Made by a program: the position numbers and the translations under genes
Assembly: GCA_026647215.1 (NCBI GenBank)
Contig: JAPKHC010000003.1
Span: 1 to 64,000 of the forward strand
Direction: 5' to 3'
Source of the DNA: F1-120-MAGs118 sp013360535
Lineage (GTDB): Bacteria; Planctomycetota; UBA1135; GCA-002686595
Length of the DNA stretch: 64,000 bases
The notes under the pieces: generated by a model
Told to the model about the DNA's origin: nothing
Seen by the model: the letters and a program-made list of their open reading frames with translations, nothing else
The model's database searches: none
Shown here: positions 20,192-29,223 of the stretch, in pieces
Numbering within the stretch: the stretch's first letter is position 1
How the letters are laid out: every line of letters begins with the position of its first letter

Positions 20192-21832
20192 ATGCTTCGA
20201 TCCACGCTTTTCGCGGCCGCAGCCCTCTCGCTCGCCGCTCCGGGCTTCGCCCGCACCAACGACCTCAAGCTGGAGCTCGCGCGCATCGAGCAGGCGCTCC
20301 AGGCTCCCGCGACGCCGATGACGGCGGTGCTCAAGCTGCGCCGCGAGCGCATCCTGCGCCAGCTGGAAGCCGACCGCGCTCCGCAGGCGGCGACGGGCGC
20401 CCAGGGCACGAACGCCCCGAGCTTCATCGTCGCCCCGAACACGAACACGCCCGGCGCCTGTGGTGCGCTCGAGTACGGCGTCGCCGGCGCGACGTTCACG
20501 TTCTCGAACTCGCCCGCGCTCGCGATCGTCGACAACACGACGGTCAGCGACACGATCACGGTCTCGGGCGTCGGCGCGAGCACGTTCGACGTCGACGTCA
20601 CGATCGCGGCCACGCACACGTGGTGCGCGGACATGCAGATCCGGCTCGTGTCGCCCTCGGGCACGATCGTCCCGCTCTCGAGCGGCCGCGGCGGCAGCAA
20701 CGACGACGTGTTCAACGGCACGCTGTTCGACGACCAGTCGGCGAACCCGATCGGCTCCTACGTGTTCACCAACCTCGTCGCCGCGCCCGACCTGCGCCCC
20801 GAAGCGCCGCTCAACGGCTCGCTCGCGGGTGAGGACCCCAACGGCGTGTGGACGCTCGAGATCCAGGACACGGCCTCGGGAGACGTCGGCGTGCTCAGCG
20901 ACTGGACGCTCACGATCACCGACGGCTTCGCGCTCTCGATCCCGCCGTCCTTCGGCGCCCCGACGACGTTCTCGACCGGCCCGACGGCGGTCGCGATCGT
21001 CGACAACTCGACGGTGTCCTCGCCGCTGACGATCTCGGGTGGCCCCTCGGTCATCTCCGGGCTGACGGTGTACATCGAGGTCACCCACACCTGGAGCGCC
21101 GACATGCTGATCCAGGTCCAGTCGCCGCTCGGCACGATCGTCGACCTCTCCAACCGCCGCGGCGGCAGCACCGACAACGTCTTCAACGGCACCACGTTCA
21201 GCATGGCGAGCCCGAACGTGATCGGCTCCTACGCGTTCTCGAACAACGTGGTCGCGGTGAGCCTGCGCCCGGACGGCAACCTGGGCCTGTTCGACGGCGA
21301 GGACGCGAACGGCACGTGGAACCTGCTCGTCAACGACAACGCCAACGGCGACGTCGGCGAGATCAAGCGCTTCGACCTCAACTTCCCCGCGGGCTGCGCG
21401 CAGGAGTACGGCAACTACTGCACGGCCGGCACGTCGCTCAACGGTTGCGTGCCGACGCTGTCGGCGACCGGCAGCCCGAGCGCCGCGGCCGCCAGCGGCT
21501 TCGTCATCAGCGCCTCGGGCGTCGATGGCAACCGCAACGGTCTCCTGTACTACGGGATCGCTCCGACGAGCATGCCCTTCGCCGCCGGTTACCTGTGCAT
21601 CGCGGCTCCGCGCCAGCGCATGGGTCAGGCGCAGTACACCGGCGGCACCGCCGGCGGCTGCGACGGCTCGCTCTCGGTCGACCTCCAGACGTTCGCGACC
21701 GGCCACCCGGCCGCGCTCGCGATGCCGCTCACGGCGGGCATGACGCTCTACTTCCAGGCCTCCGTCCGCGACAACGGCAGCCCGGAAAACCGCGTGATGA
21801 GCGACGCGATCGCCGTGACTCTCGCTCCGTGA
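20192..21832 (+). CDS. Secreted protein with two P-domain-like repeats and shared C-terminal module
   Basis: 546 residues. Signal peptide 1-19 (ending GFA) and a short helical region (23-60), then two repeats of about 140 residues that look like proprotein-convertase P-domains (about 95-245 and 255-400). Each has 'THTW.ADM.I.V.SP.GT.V.LS..RGGS.D.VFNGT' and ends in 'GEDPNGVWTLEIQDTASGDVG' or 'GEDANGTWNLLVNDNANGDVG'. From YCTAGT (about 408) to the end is the cysteine-containing module found in three other secreted proteins here. No protease domain is present, so the P-domains probably serve binding or assembly. Confidence 0.83.
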   Translation: MLRSTLFAAAALSLAAPGFARTNDLKLELARIEQALQAPATPMTAVLKLRRERILRQLEADRAPQAATGAQGTNAPSFIVAPNTNTPGACGALEYGVAGATFTFSNSPALAIVDNTTVSDTITVSGVGASTFDVDVTIAATHTWCADMQIRLVSPSGTIVPLSSGRGGSNDDVFNGTLFDDQSANPIGSYVFTNLVAAPDLRPEAPLNGSLAGEDPNGVWTLEIQDTASGDVGVLSDWTLTITDGFALSIPPSFGAPTTFSTGPTAVAIVDNSTVSSPLTISGGPSVISGLTVYIEVTHTWSADMLIQVQSPLGTIVDLSNRRGGSTDNVFNGTTFSMASPNVIGSYAFSNNVVAVSLRPDGNLGLFDGEDANGTWNLLVNDNANGDVGEIKRFDLNFPAGCAQEYGNYCTAGTSLNGCVPTLSATGSPSAAAASGFVISASGVDGNRNGLLYYGIAPTSMPFAAGYLCIAAPRQRMGQAQYTGGTAGGCDGSLSVDLQTFATGHPAALAMPLTAGMTLYFQASVRDNGSPENRVMSDAIAVTLAP

Positions 21833-21850
21833 CCTGACCGGACGGGAATT

Positions 21851-21894
21851 GCGGAGCCGCGCGCCTTCCCGGTGCGCGGCTCCGCTCTCTTTTC
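21851..21894. terminator. Bidirectionally placed intrinsic terminator
   Basis: A perfect 12-bp stem (21851-21862 with 21874-21885) is followed by TCTCTTTTC on the plus strand. It lies between convergent genes and could end both the P-domain gene and the lipoprotein gene; the T-run favours the plus strand. Confidence 0.8.
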
Positions 21895-21908
21895 GGCCGG
21901 GCGTCGGA

Positions 21909-22460
21909 TCAGCGCTCGCTCTCGCGATCGTCGACGGGGTGCGACACGATCATTCCGCGCGCGTCCATCTCGAAGTCGCCGCGGCCCGGCCCCTGGAACT
22001 CGAGCACGACGCCGTCGAGCTTCCACGCGCCCGGCAGCTCGGGCAGCGTGTCGAGGTGTTCGGGCTTGCGCAGCGAGAGCTCGATCAGCACATGCTGGTC
22101 GCCACAGCGCGCGCGCACCTTCTCCGCGACGTCGGGCAGCGCGCTCGCGAGCTCCGCGTACGTGTACACGAGCTCGAGCTCCGAGAACGTCCCGTCGGGA
22201 AGGATGTCGAGCTCGGCCTTGCGCGCGAGGCCGTGGATCGCGACCTCCCAGTTCTTGTCTTCGGTGTCCCACACCCACGCGCCCGTCGTGGTCTTGCCCA
22301 AACGCGCGCACAGCTTCGTGGCCGCGAGCCGCACCTCGACCGGAACGTCGCCTTCGACCGTCGGCACCTCCTCGGTCTGGCCGGGCAGCGGATCCTTGGA
22401 ACAGGCGACGAGCGCGACCAGCGGGGCCGCGCTCACGAGGACGAGCAGGGGGAGCTTCAT
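21909..22460 (-). CDS. Putative lipoprotein, unknown function
   Basis: 183 residues. The N-terminus MKLPLLVLVSAAPLVALVAC is a lipoprotein signal peptide with a lipobox-like LVAC before CSKDP. The mature part is an alpha/beta domain of about 160 residues with two cysteines and an acidic tail; I do not recognise a family. It is divergent from the protein kinase gene with 84 bases between starts. Confidence 0.6.
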   Translation of the reverse strand: MKLPLLVLVSAAPLVALVACSKDPLPGQTEEVPTVEGDVPVEVRLAATKLCARLGKTTTGAWVWDTEDKNWEVAIHGLARKAELDILPDGTFSELELVYTYAELASALPDVAEKVRARCGDQHVLIELSLRKPEHLDTLPELPGAWKLDGVVLEFQGPGRGDFEMDARGMIVSHPVDDRESER

Positions 22461-22494
22461 GGCGAGCGGTCGAGCCGCGGGCCGAAGCGTGCGG

Positions 22495-22500
22495 TAGCAT
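22495..22500 (+). promoter_or_regulatory. Candidate -10 element TAGCAT
   Basis: TAGCAT in GCGGTAGCAT lies 44 bases before the kinase ATG at 22545. Confidence 0.4.
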
Positions 22501-22544
22501 CGTCAAGGCCCGATCAAGATCGACTCGGAGCCGAGCGCCCGGCG

Positions 22545-25370
22545 ATGTCCAGCTCCCTCCCCCACGACTCCTCCGACCCGCTCGACGAGCTCGTCTTCAA
22601 CTACCTCGAGCGCGCCGAGAGCGACCCGTCGTCCGCGGCGGCGGTGCTCGACGAGCTCTGCGCGAGCCAGCCGGAACACGCGACGGAACTGCGCCGCCGC
22701 GTGCGTGCACTCGTCGAGCGCGGCCTGTGGCGCCCGGCGGCCGGTGACGAAGGGCCGCGGGAAATCGGCGATTTCCGCATCCTCGAGTCGCTCGGCCAGG
22801 GTGGCATGGGGGTCGTGTTCCTCGCCGAGCAGAAGAGCGTCGGCCGCCGCGTCGCGCTCAAGCTCGTGCGCGCGGAGCAGCTGCTCGCCGGGAACGCGCG
22901 CGCCCGCTTCCTGCGCGAGGCGCACGCGATCGCGCGCCTCGATCACCCCGGCATCGTGCGCGTGCTGACGGCCGGCGAGCACGGCGGGCTGCCGTACCTC
23001 GCGATGGAGTACGTCGAAGGTGGCTCGCTCGACGCGCTCGTGCGCGGCCTGGGGTCCCGCGATCCGGCGCAGCTGCGCGGTTCCGACGCACGCGATGCGC
23101 TCCTCGAGCGCATGGGAGCGCGCGCCGCAGAGCTCGTGTGGTCGCCGGAGTTCCTCGCACGCGGCTGGACAGAACTCGTCGTGCGGCTGGTGCAGTCCCT
23201 CGCCGAGGCCGTCCAGCACGCGCACGAGCGTGGCGTGCTCCACCGCGACCTCAAGCCCTCGAACGTGCTGCTGCTGCCCGACGGCCGCTGCAAGCTGTGC
23301 GACTTCGGCCTCGCCTCGCTGGCGGACTCGGCGCGGCTCACGGGCTCGGGCGCGCAGCTCGGCACGCTCGCGTACATGGCGCCCGAGCAGCTGCGCGGCG
23401 GCGCGGTCAACGCGGCGACCGACGTGTACGCGCTCGGGCTCGTGCTGTACGAGCTGCTCGCGTTGCGCCATCCGTTCCTCGCGCCCGGCGAGGCGGCGGT
23501 GCGCGCGGCGCTCGAGGATCGCGCGGCCCCCGCGCTGCGTTCGCTCAACCGCGGCGTGCCGGTGGACATCGAGGTGGTCTGCACGAAGGCACTCGAGCGC
23601 GACCCCGCGCGGCGTTACGCCAGCGCGGGCGAGCTCGCGCGCGACCTCGGCCACGTGCTCGCGCTGCGTCCGATCGAGGCCCGGCCTCCGACGCTCGTGC
23701 GCCGCGCCGTGCGCTGGACGCAGCGCCATCCGGCCCGCGCCGTCGGCCTCGCGCTCGGAGCGCTGCTCGCGCTCGCGGGTCCGGTCGGCTGGGAGCTTTC
23801 GCGCGCGCGCTCGATGGACGAGGTCGAGCGCGCGCTCGAGCGTTCGGAGAACGACTTCCGCGCCGCGCTGAGCGCGATCGGACACGTGCTGCGCGACACG
23901 GCGACCGAGGAGCTCGAGGACGTGCCGCGCATGCAGCAGGCGCGCCTCGTCGCGCTCGACCGCGCGCTCGAGCTGTTCGCGCGGCTCGCGCAGTCGCGGC
24001 CGCAGGATCTGGCGGTGGCCGAGGAGGGCAGCGAGCTCCATGCGGCGCGCGCCGTCGTGCTCGGCGACCTCGGGCGCGCCGACGAGGCGATCGACGAGGG
24101 GTCGTTCGCGGTCGAGTATGCGCGGCGCGCGGCCGAGCTCGCGCCCTCGCCCGAGCGAGCGCGCCGGCTCGCGGCGACGCTGCTCTCCCACGGCAAGTCC
24201 TTCAGCGCCGTGGCGCGCACCGCCGATGGGCTCGCGCTCGTCGAGGACGCCGTCGAGCGCTACCGCGGCCTCGAACGGCCCGCGAGCGACGCCGCGCTCG
24301 CCAAGGCGCTGATCGTGCTCGCCGAGTCGCACTCGCTGCTCGGGCACCGCGAGCTGTCGCAGGCGGCCGCGAGCGAGGCGCTCGAGCAGGCCGAACGCGG
24401 CGCCGCGCTCGCTCCGCAGTCGGCCGAGCTCGCCTGGTGCGCCGGACGTGCGCTCGGTTGGCTCGCGGTCGCCGCTCACGGGCCCAGCCGCACCGCGGAA
24501 CGCTTCGGGCTGACGGAGCGCTCCCACGCGGCCTTCGCGCGCGCCGCCGAGCTCGCGCCGGGCGAGCGTTACTACGCCTACGAGGTGGTCGAGGCCGAGC
24601 ACGACCTCGGTGTCGCGTCCTTCGAGTCCGGAGACTTCGAGCGCGGTGAAGTGCACCTGCGCGCGGCGCTCGCGCGGCTCGACACGCTGCTGCGCGACTT
24701 CCCGGAGTCCCGCCGCTACCAGCGCCGGCGCAGCCAGACGCTCGAGCAGCTCGGGCTGCAGCTCCTGCAGCGTGGCCGGCCGGACGAGGCGCGCGAGCTG
24801 CTCGCGCGCGTCGCCGACGAGCGCGCGCGGGAGCTCGAATCGGCGACGGGGCGCTGCGACGTGCGCATGTTCGCCGCGCTCGCCCACGCCAACCTCGCCA
24901 ACGCCGAGCAGGCGAGCGGCGCGCCCCTCGAGCGTGTGCTCGAGCTCAACTCGCGCGCCGAAGTGATGCTCTCCGGTTGCATCGCGGACGTCGCGGGCAA
25001 CACCGAACCCGAGCGGCTGGTGTGCAGCGTGCGCTACTCGAGCGCGCTCGCGCTCACGACCGCCGGCGAGCTCGGTCCGGCGCTCGCGGCGATCGCGCTC
25101 CACGCCGAGACGGTCGGGGAGCACGCCGATCGCCGCCGCTACGCCGCGGACCTGTGGAACGAGTACGCGCTCGCGCTGCGCCGCGTCGAGGCGCCCTCGC
25201 CGCAGCGCGACGCCCGCGAGGCCGAGGCCGTCGAGCGCATGTTCCGCCTGCTCGACGAGGCCGTGCGCGGCGGCTACCACGAGCGCGGCGAGCTCGAGAG
25301 CACGCCCGCGCTCGAGCCCTTCCGCTCGGACCCGCGCTTCGTCGACCTGCTCACCCGCATCCCGGGCTGA
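22545..25370 (+). CDS. Serine/threonine protein kinase with TPR-like sensor region
   Basis: 941 residues. A Hanks-type kinase domain covers about 76-350: glycine loop LGQGGMGVVFLAE (83-95), VALK lysine K106, catalytic HRDLKPSN (233-240), DFG (253-255), APE (279-281). A ~45-residue insertion separates the ATP-lobe hinge from the catalytic helix. One transmembrane helix follows (about 397-417), then ~520 residues of TPR-like helical repeats that would lie outside the cytoplasm. The N-terminal ~70 residues are helical and acidic. This is the common planctomycete kinase layout. Signal and substrates unknown. Start is the ATG at 22545, after the putative promoter. Confidence 0.9.
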   Translation: MSSSLPHDSSDPLDELVFNYLERAESDPSSAAAVLDELCASQPEHATELRRRVRALVERGLWRPAAGDEGPREIGDFRILESLGQGGMGVVFLAEQKSVGRRVALKLVRAEQLLAGNARARFLREAHAIARLDHPGIVRVLTAGEHGGLPYLAMEYVEGGSLDALVRGLGSRDPAQLRGSDARDALLERMGARAAELVWSPEFLARGWTELVVRLVQSLAEAVQHAHERGVLHRDLKPSNVLLLPDGRCKLCDFGLASLADSARLTGSGAQLGTLAYMAPEQLRGGAVNAATDVYALGLVLYELLALRHPFLAPGEAAVRAALEDRAAPALRSLNRGVPVDIEVVCTKALERDPARRYASAGELARDLGHVLALRPIEARPPTLVRRAVRWTQRHPARAVGLALGALLALAGPVGWELSRARSMDEVERALERSENDFRAALSAIGHVLRDTATEELEDVPRMQQARLVALDRALELFARLAQSRPQDLAVAEEGSELHAARAVVLGDLGRADEAIDEGSFAVEYARRAAELAPSPERARRLAATLLSHGKSFSAVARTADGLALVEDAVERYRGLERPASDAALAKALIVLAESHSLLGHRELSQAAASEALEQAERGAALAPQSAELAWCAGRALGWLAVAAHGPSRTAERFGLTERSHAAFARAAELAPGERYYAYEVVEAEHDLGVASFESGDFERGEVHLRAALARLDTLLRDFPESRRYQRRRSQTLEQLGLQLLQRGRPDEARELLARVADERARELESATGRCDVRMFAALAHANLANAEQASGAPLERVLELNSRAEVMLSGCIADVAGNTEPERLVCSVRYSSALALTTAGELGPALAAIALHAETVGEHADRRRYAADLWNEYALALRRVEAPSPQRDAREAEAVERMFRLLDEAVRGGYHERGELESTPALEPFRSDPRFVDLLTRIPG

Positions 25371-25458
25371 AGGCCCGTGAAGTCCGGACGCCGCGAGCGC
25401 TCGGTCGGCCGCACGGGTGCGCCGCACGGCGAGACCGCGAGCGCTGCCGTTTCCCCGA

Positions 25459-26058
25459 CTACTCGCCGCGCATCAGGTCGAAGGACAGCGGGATGCCCCG
25501 GCGGCACAGGGCGCACTCGTCGGGTTTCCACAGGTTGCGCTCGCGCCGGGCGAGCGCGTGCAGCGGAACGCCCAACTCGACCGCGAGCCGCTCGCCGCCG
25601 TCCCCCATCGCGAGCAGCGTCCCCAGCGCGACGACCCGCGCTCCGGCTTCCTTCAGGTCGCGGGCCGTCGAGCGCCCCGCGGCTCCGGCGTTGATCGCGT
25701 CGTCGACGAGCAGCACGCGCTTGCCGGCCACGGTCGAGCGCAGCGACGGCGGCACGCGGTAGCGCATGTCGTCCTCGACGACCTTCTCGGCGAGCACCGC
25801 CGGAAGCCCGAGCTCCGAAGCCACCATTTGCGCGAGAAACGCGCCTCCGACGAGCGGTCCGCACACCACTTGCGGCGCCTGCGGCCGCGCGAGGCGCGCA
25901 AGCTCGCTCGCACACGCACGCAGGAGCGGCGCCCGCGAGGTGAGGCGCAACAGGTCGACCCACAGGTCGCCGTGGTGGCCCGATTCGTAGACGAAGTGGC
26001 CGGACGGCGTCTTGAGCGCCGCCTCGAGTTGGGTGCGTGCGTCGGGCACAGGGGGCAT
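25459..26058 (-). CDS. Phosphoribosyltransferase, orotate PRTase-like
   Basis: 199 residues. A type I phosphoribosyltransferase with the PRPP loop VLLVDDAINAGAAGRST (about 124-140; canonical form has acidic-acidic then TGGT/S) and the 'SGHHGDLWVDL' start seen in PyrE-like proteins, where the substrate loop precedes the core. The C-terminus (CALCRRGIPLSF) adds a CxxC pair typical of a PyrE-like subgroup annotated only as phosphoribosyltransferase. Orotate is plausible, but another base is possible. Start is the ATG at 26056-26058; a longer frame would overlap the divergent gene. Confidence 0.7.
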   Translation of the reverse strand: MPPVPDARTQLEAALKTPSGHFVYESGHHGDLWVDLLRLTSRAPLLRACASELARLARPQAPQVVCGPLVGGAFLAQMVASELGLPAVLAEKVVEDDMRYRVPPSLRSTVAGKRVLLVDDAINAGAAGRSTARDLKEAGARVVALGTLLAMGDGGERLAVELGVPLHALARRERNLWKPDECALCRRGIPLSFDLMRGE

Positions 26059-26158
26059 CGTCCCGGGGGGGAGGTTCCGGGGCGCGCCATGTTCTGGATT
26101 CGCGGGCGCCGCGTCGAGAGGCGGCTGCGAAACCTCCACCTCGCGGAAGGGTCTTGAG

Positions 26159-26164
26159 TAGCAT
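26159..26164 (+). promoter_or_regulatory. Candidate -10 element TAGCAT overlapping an ATG
   Basis: TAGCAT overlaps the first in-frame ATG (26163) of the radical SAM gene. If it is the -10 box, transcription starts near 26171 and the second ATG at 26184 must be the true start. Confidence 0.4.
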
Positions 26165-26183
26165 GGTCCCGCTCCAACCCACC

Positions 26184-27581
26184 ATGGTCCGCACCGCGCT
26201 CGTCCAGACCTACCACCGCTACACACAGTTCACGCACGTCCACCCGCTGGGGATCATGATGATCGCCGCGCAGGCGCGCGTGGCCGGGCACGCCGACGTG
26301 CACATCCTCGACATGAAGGTCGAGGACTGGGACCCCGAACGTTGCGTGGAGGAGCTCGTGAAGCTCGCCCCGGACGTGATCGGCCTGTCGGCGATGACTT
26401 ACGAGGCCGGCTGCCTGCACGCGGTGGCGAAGCTCGTGCGCGAGCGCCTGCCGCAGGCTGTGATCGTCGCCGGCGGCCCGCACCCCAGCGTCGCGGCCGA
26501 CGACGTGCTCGCTGACCCGAGCGTCGACTTCGTCGTGCGCGGCGAAGGCGAGTTCACGTTCGCGGAGCTGCTCGACGGCCTCGCCGCTGGTCGCACCGAC
26601 TGGTCGGGTTGCCTCGGGCTTTCGTGGCGCAAGGACGGCGCCATCGTGCACGAGCCCGACCGCGCGGCGCCGCCCGACCTCGACGCGCTGCCGTTCCCGG
26701 CCTGGGACCTGATCGACCACGCCAAGTACCACACCGTGCCACGCGGCGGCGTGATCTACGCGCACAAGGAGTTCGCGACGATGTTCTCGTCGCGCGCCTG
26801 CCCGTGGCGCTGCACGTATTGCCACAACAGCTACGGCAAGACCTTCCGCGACCGCTCGGCGGAGCACGTGCTCGCGGAGATCGACCTGCTCGTGACGAAG
26901 TACGGCGTGAAGGAGCTCGTCTTCATGGACGACATCTTCAACTTCAAGCCGGAGCGCGCGAAGGCGATCGCGCGCGGCATCCTCGCGCGCGGCTACAAGC
27001 TCGCGCTCACCTTCCCCAACGGCTTCCGCGGCGACATTCTCGACGAGGAGCTGGTCGTGCTGCTCAAGCAAGCCGGCATGTACCGCTGCATGGTCGCGGT
27101 CGAGTCGGCCAGCCCGCGCATCCAGAAGGTGATGAAGAAGAACCTCAAGATCGAGAAGGTCGAGCGCATCGTCGACTTCATCGCCAGGCAGGGCGTGATG
27201 GTGCACGGCGCGTTCATGCTCGGCTTCCCCTCCGAGACCGAGGAGGAGATGCAGTCGACCGTCGACTGGGCCGCGCGCTCGTCCTTCCACACCGCCGCCT
27301 TCTTCCGCGTCATCCCCTTCAAGGGCACCGAGCTCTTCCGCCAGGTCGAGAACGCCGGCTTCCAGCTCCCCCACGACTGGTCCGCCTACGAGCCCTACCA
27401 GACCCAGATCAACCTCTCGACCGTCCCCGAAGCCACGATCACGAAGCTGCGCAAGTCCGCCTACCGCCGCTTCTACTTCAACCCCGCCCGCCTCTGGCGG
27501 ATCTTCAAGCTGATCCCCAACAAGGCCAACATGCTCCCCTTCCTCACGCTCCTCTTCGCCCGCCGCGCCTATGCGCGTTGA
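26184..27581 (+). CDS. B12-binding-domain radical SAM protein
   Basis: 465 residues. Cobalamin-type N-terminal domain (1-130, 'VAGGPHPSVAADDVL'), a linker with 'DALPFPAWDLI', and the radical SAM core with C206-x3-C210-x2-C213 (SRACPWRCTYCHNSYG). The region 'MVAVESASPRIQKVMKKN' and 'HGAFMLGFPSETEEEM' are family hallmarks. It resembles enzymes that modify lipids or build cyclic cofactors, but no substrate can be named. The start at 26184 is preferred to 26163 because the latter lies inside a probable -10 box. Its last bases overlap the next gene by 11 bases. Confidence 0.87.
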   Translation: MVRTALVQTYHRYTQFTHVHPLGIMMIAAQARVAGHADVHILDMKVEDWDPERCVEELVKLAPDVIGLSAMTYEAGCLHAVAKLVRERLPQAVIVAGGPHPSVAADDVLADPSVDFVVRGEGEFTFAELLDGLAAGRTDWSGCLGLSWRKDGAIVHEPDRAAPPDLDALPFPAWDLIDHAKYHTVPRGGVIYAHKEFATMFSSRACPWRCTYCHNSYGKTFRDRSAEHVLAEIDLLVTKYGVKELVFMDDIFNFKPERAKAIARGILARGYKLALTFPNGFRGDILDEELVVLLKQAGMYRCMVAVESASPRIQKVMKKNLKIEKVERIVDFIARQGVMVHGAFMLGFPSETEEEMQSTVDWAARSSFHTAAFFRVIPFKGTELFRQVENAGFQLPHDWSAYEPYQTQINLSTVPEATITKLRKSAYRRFYFNPARLWRIFKLIPNKANMLPFLTLLFARRAYAR

Positions 27582-28860
27582 CCGCGCGAAACCTGCGGAA
27601 ATCGCGGCGTTTCGCGAGGACGTCGCGGCTGGGCGCGGGCGAGCGATGCAGCTCGTGCGGCGCACGAAAGGGCTGGGACTCGAACGCGAGATCGATCGCG
27701 CCTGCCTTCGAGCGCAAGGTTTCGATCCGCAAGTCGATGGATCGCGTGGAGCGTGGCTGCACGAGCTCGCGCAGCTTGGCGGTCGCACGTCGAACCTGTC
27801 GCCGCGTATGGAGCGCGCCATCGCGAAGAGCGCGCCGCGCGAATCCGTTTGGGACTGGACGCAACAATTCGAGTGGCTCGCGCGCGAAGCGCAGCAGGGA
27901 AACGACACCGCGCGCAAGGCTGTGTTCAAGGCTTTTGGCGACCGGCAGCGTGACCGGGGAGCTGACGTCGCGCGCGCGTACCTCGAGGCGACGGGACGCG
28001 CAGGCTTCGAAGCCGCGTGGGATTCCATTCGCGACGGCGAGGACGAGTGCGAGCGCGAGGAGTTCATGCGCGAGGCGATCGCGGTCCTGGGGCGCGCTGA
28101 AGTCGAACGTCGGATCGGTCGGGCGCTCCTGAATCGGCTCCTGCGGCAGAAGCGGCGTCCCACCGCTGTCCGCGCTGGTGCGTGGAGCTCGCGCGATGTG
28201 GAAGCGACGATTTCGAACGCGAACACCGCACGAAGCGTGCCGTTGATCGCCTGGGCGAAGTCGGCGAGGCGGGACGAGCTCGAGCAGCTTGACCAGCGGC
28301 TCGCGACAGAAGTCGAGCGCGGTGCCCTACTCCGCCTCCTGCGCATTTTCTCGGTGCGTCCGCTGCGAGCGGGGCTCGAGCGTACGCGCCAGTTCGCGCG
28401 TGGCCGAGACCCGCAACTCGCGCGGGCCGCTGTGCTCGCGCTCGTGCGCGCCGAGGACGAATCCGCCTTGACCATCGCCCGAACTCGCCTGCGCGCGGCG
28501 CGCCTTCTGCGGGACACACGCTGGCTGCCGCTGCTCGCCTCACGCGGCGACGCCGCTGACGCTCGAGCCCTCGCCCAGCGCCTGCCTTCGTCTCCCGGAA
28601 TCCCCCTCGCTCACGACGTCGGTGTGACCGTGCTCGAGTGGGCCAAGCGCGGCGTGACGAAGGAACTCGTTTCGCTGCTTCTGTGGACGTGGGATCACAC
28701 GCCGTGTGGCCACTGCCGCACCGCTGTCCTGCGCGCGCTCCTGCGATCCCGTGGCGCGCCTGCCCGTGTGCTTGCCGAGGCTCGTTTCGACGCGTCGCCG
28801 ACGATCGAGACGCTCGCTCGCCAGCGCCAAGGCCGCTCGCGTCGCTCCCAAAAGGCGTGA
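27571..28860 (+). CDS. Hypothetical HEAT-like helical protein
   Basis: 429 residues, no signal peptide, strongly basic and almost entirely helical; arginine-alanine-leucine rich segments of about 35 residues in the second half look like degenerate HEAT repeats. I recognise no family. The ATG lies inside the end of the radical SAM gene (11-base overlap), suggesting translational coupling. Codon use is more relaxed than in neighbours, as in the gene at 13105. An antisense open frame over the same region is longer but lacks any family signature and is treated as a shadow. Confidence 0.6.
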   Translation: MRVDRAKPAEIAAFREDVAAGRGRAMQLVRRTKGLGLEREIDRACLRAQGFDPQVDGSRGAWLHELAQLGGRTSNLSPRMERAIAKSAPRESVWDWTQQFEWLAREAQQGNDTARKAVFKAFGDRQRDRGADVARAYLEATGRAGFEAAWDSIRDGEDECEREEFMREAIAVLGRAEVERRIGRALLNRLLRQKRRPTAVRAGAWSSRDVEATISNANTARSVPLIAWAKSARRDELEQLDQRLATEVERGALLRLLRIFSVRPLRAGLERTRQFARGRDPQLARAAVLALVRAEDESALTIARTRLRAARLLRDTRWLPLLASRGDAADARALAQRLPSSPGIPLAHDVGVTVLEWAKRGVTKELVSLLLWTWDHTPCGHCRTAVLRALLRSRGAPARVLAEARFDASPTIETLARQRQGRSRRSQKA

Positions 28861-28897
28861 TTCCAGCCGCGGTGCATTCGATGTCGATGCAGCGGGC

Positions 28898-29116
28898 GTG
28901 GACTTCTCGGCGGAGGCACTGTTCGCGTCGCTGGTGGTGAGCGTCGCGGGAATGGCGCTCTTCCGGTATGGGCGGAAGGAGCAGCGGCTGCCGCAGGTGT
29001 TCGGCGGGCTCGTGCTGATGATCGGACCCTATTTCAGCGGCGGAGCGCTCGGGACGTGGCTGTTCGCGGCCGGCGTCGGCGCGCTCGTGTGGGGCGCGAT
29101 TCGTTGCGGGCTGTGA
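28898..29116 (+). CDS. Small membrane protein ('amino acid transport protein' family)
   Basis: 72 residues from a GTG start. Two or three hydrophobic helices (about 5-20, 30-46 and 51-68) surround the motif YGRKEQRLPQ followed by G-LVLMIGPYF. Small proteins with this pattern are widely annotated as 'amino acid transport protein', without experimental support that I know of. The start is uncertain: the frame is open further upstream, but it would overlap the preceding gene and lose the compact shape. Confidence 0.6.
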   Translation: MDFSAEALFASLVVSVAGMALFRYGRKEQRLPQVFGGLVLMIGPYFSGGALGTWLFAAGVGALVWGAIRCGL

Positions 29117-29223
29117 GCGGCGCTCGGGCCGGAGGCCGCGAGGGCGCCGTGACGGTGGCGAGTGACAGCTGCCGAAGGCCGGAACAGGGCGCCGCCGCGC
29201 GCGCTTCACCGCACGGGAGTGCG

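Noticed and set aside
22503..25427. Minus-strand open frame of about 970 codons opposite the kinase gene
   Set aside because: Low-complexity arginine-rich translation without motifs, while the plus strand has a complete kinase.
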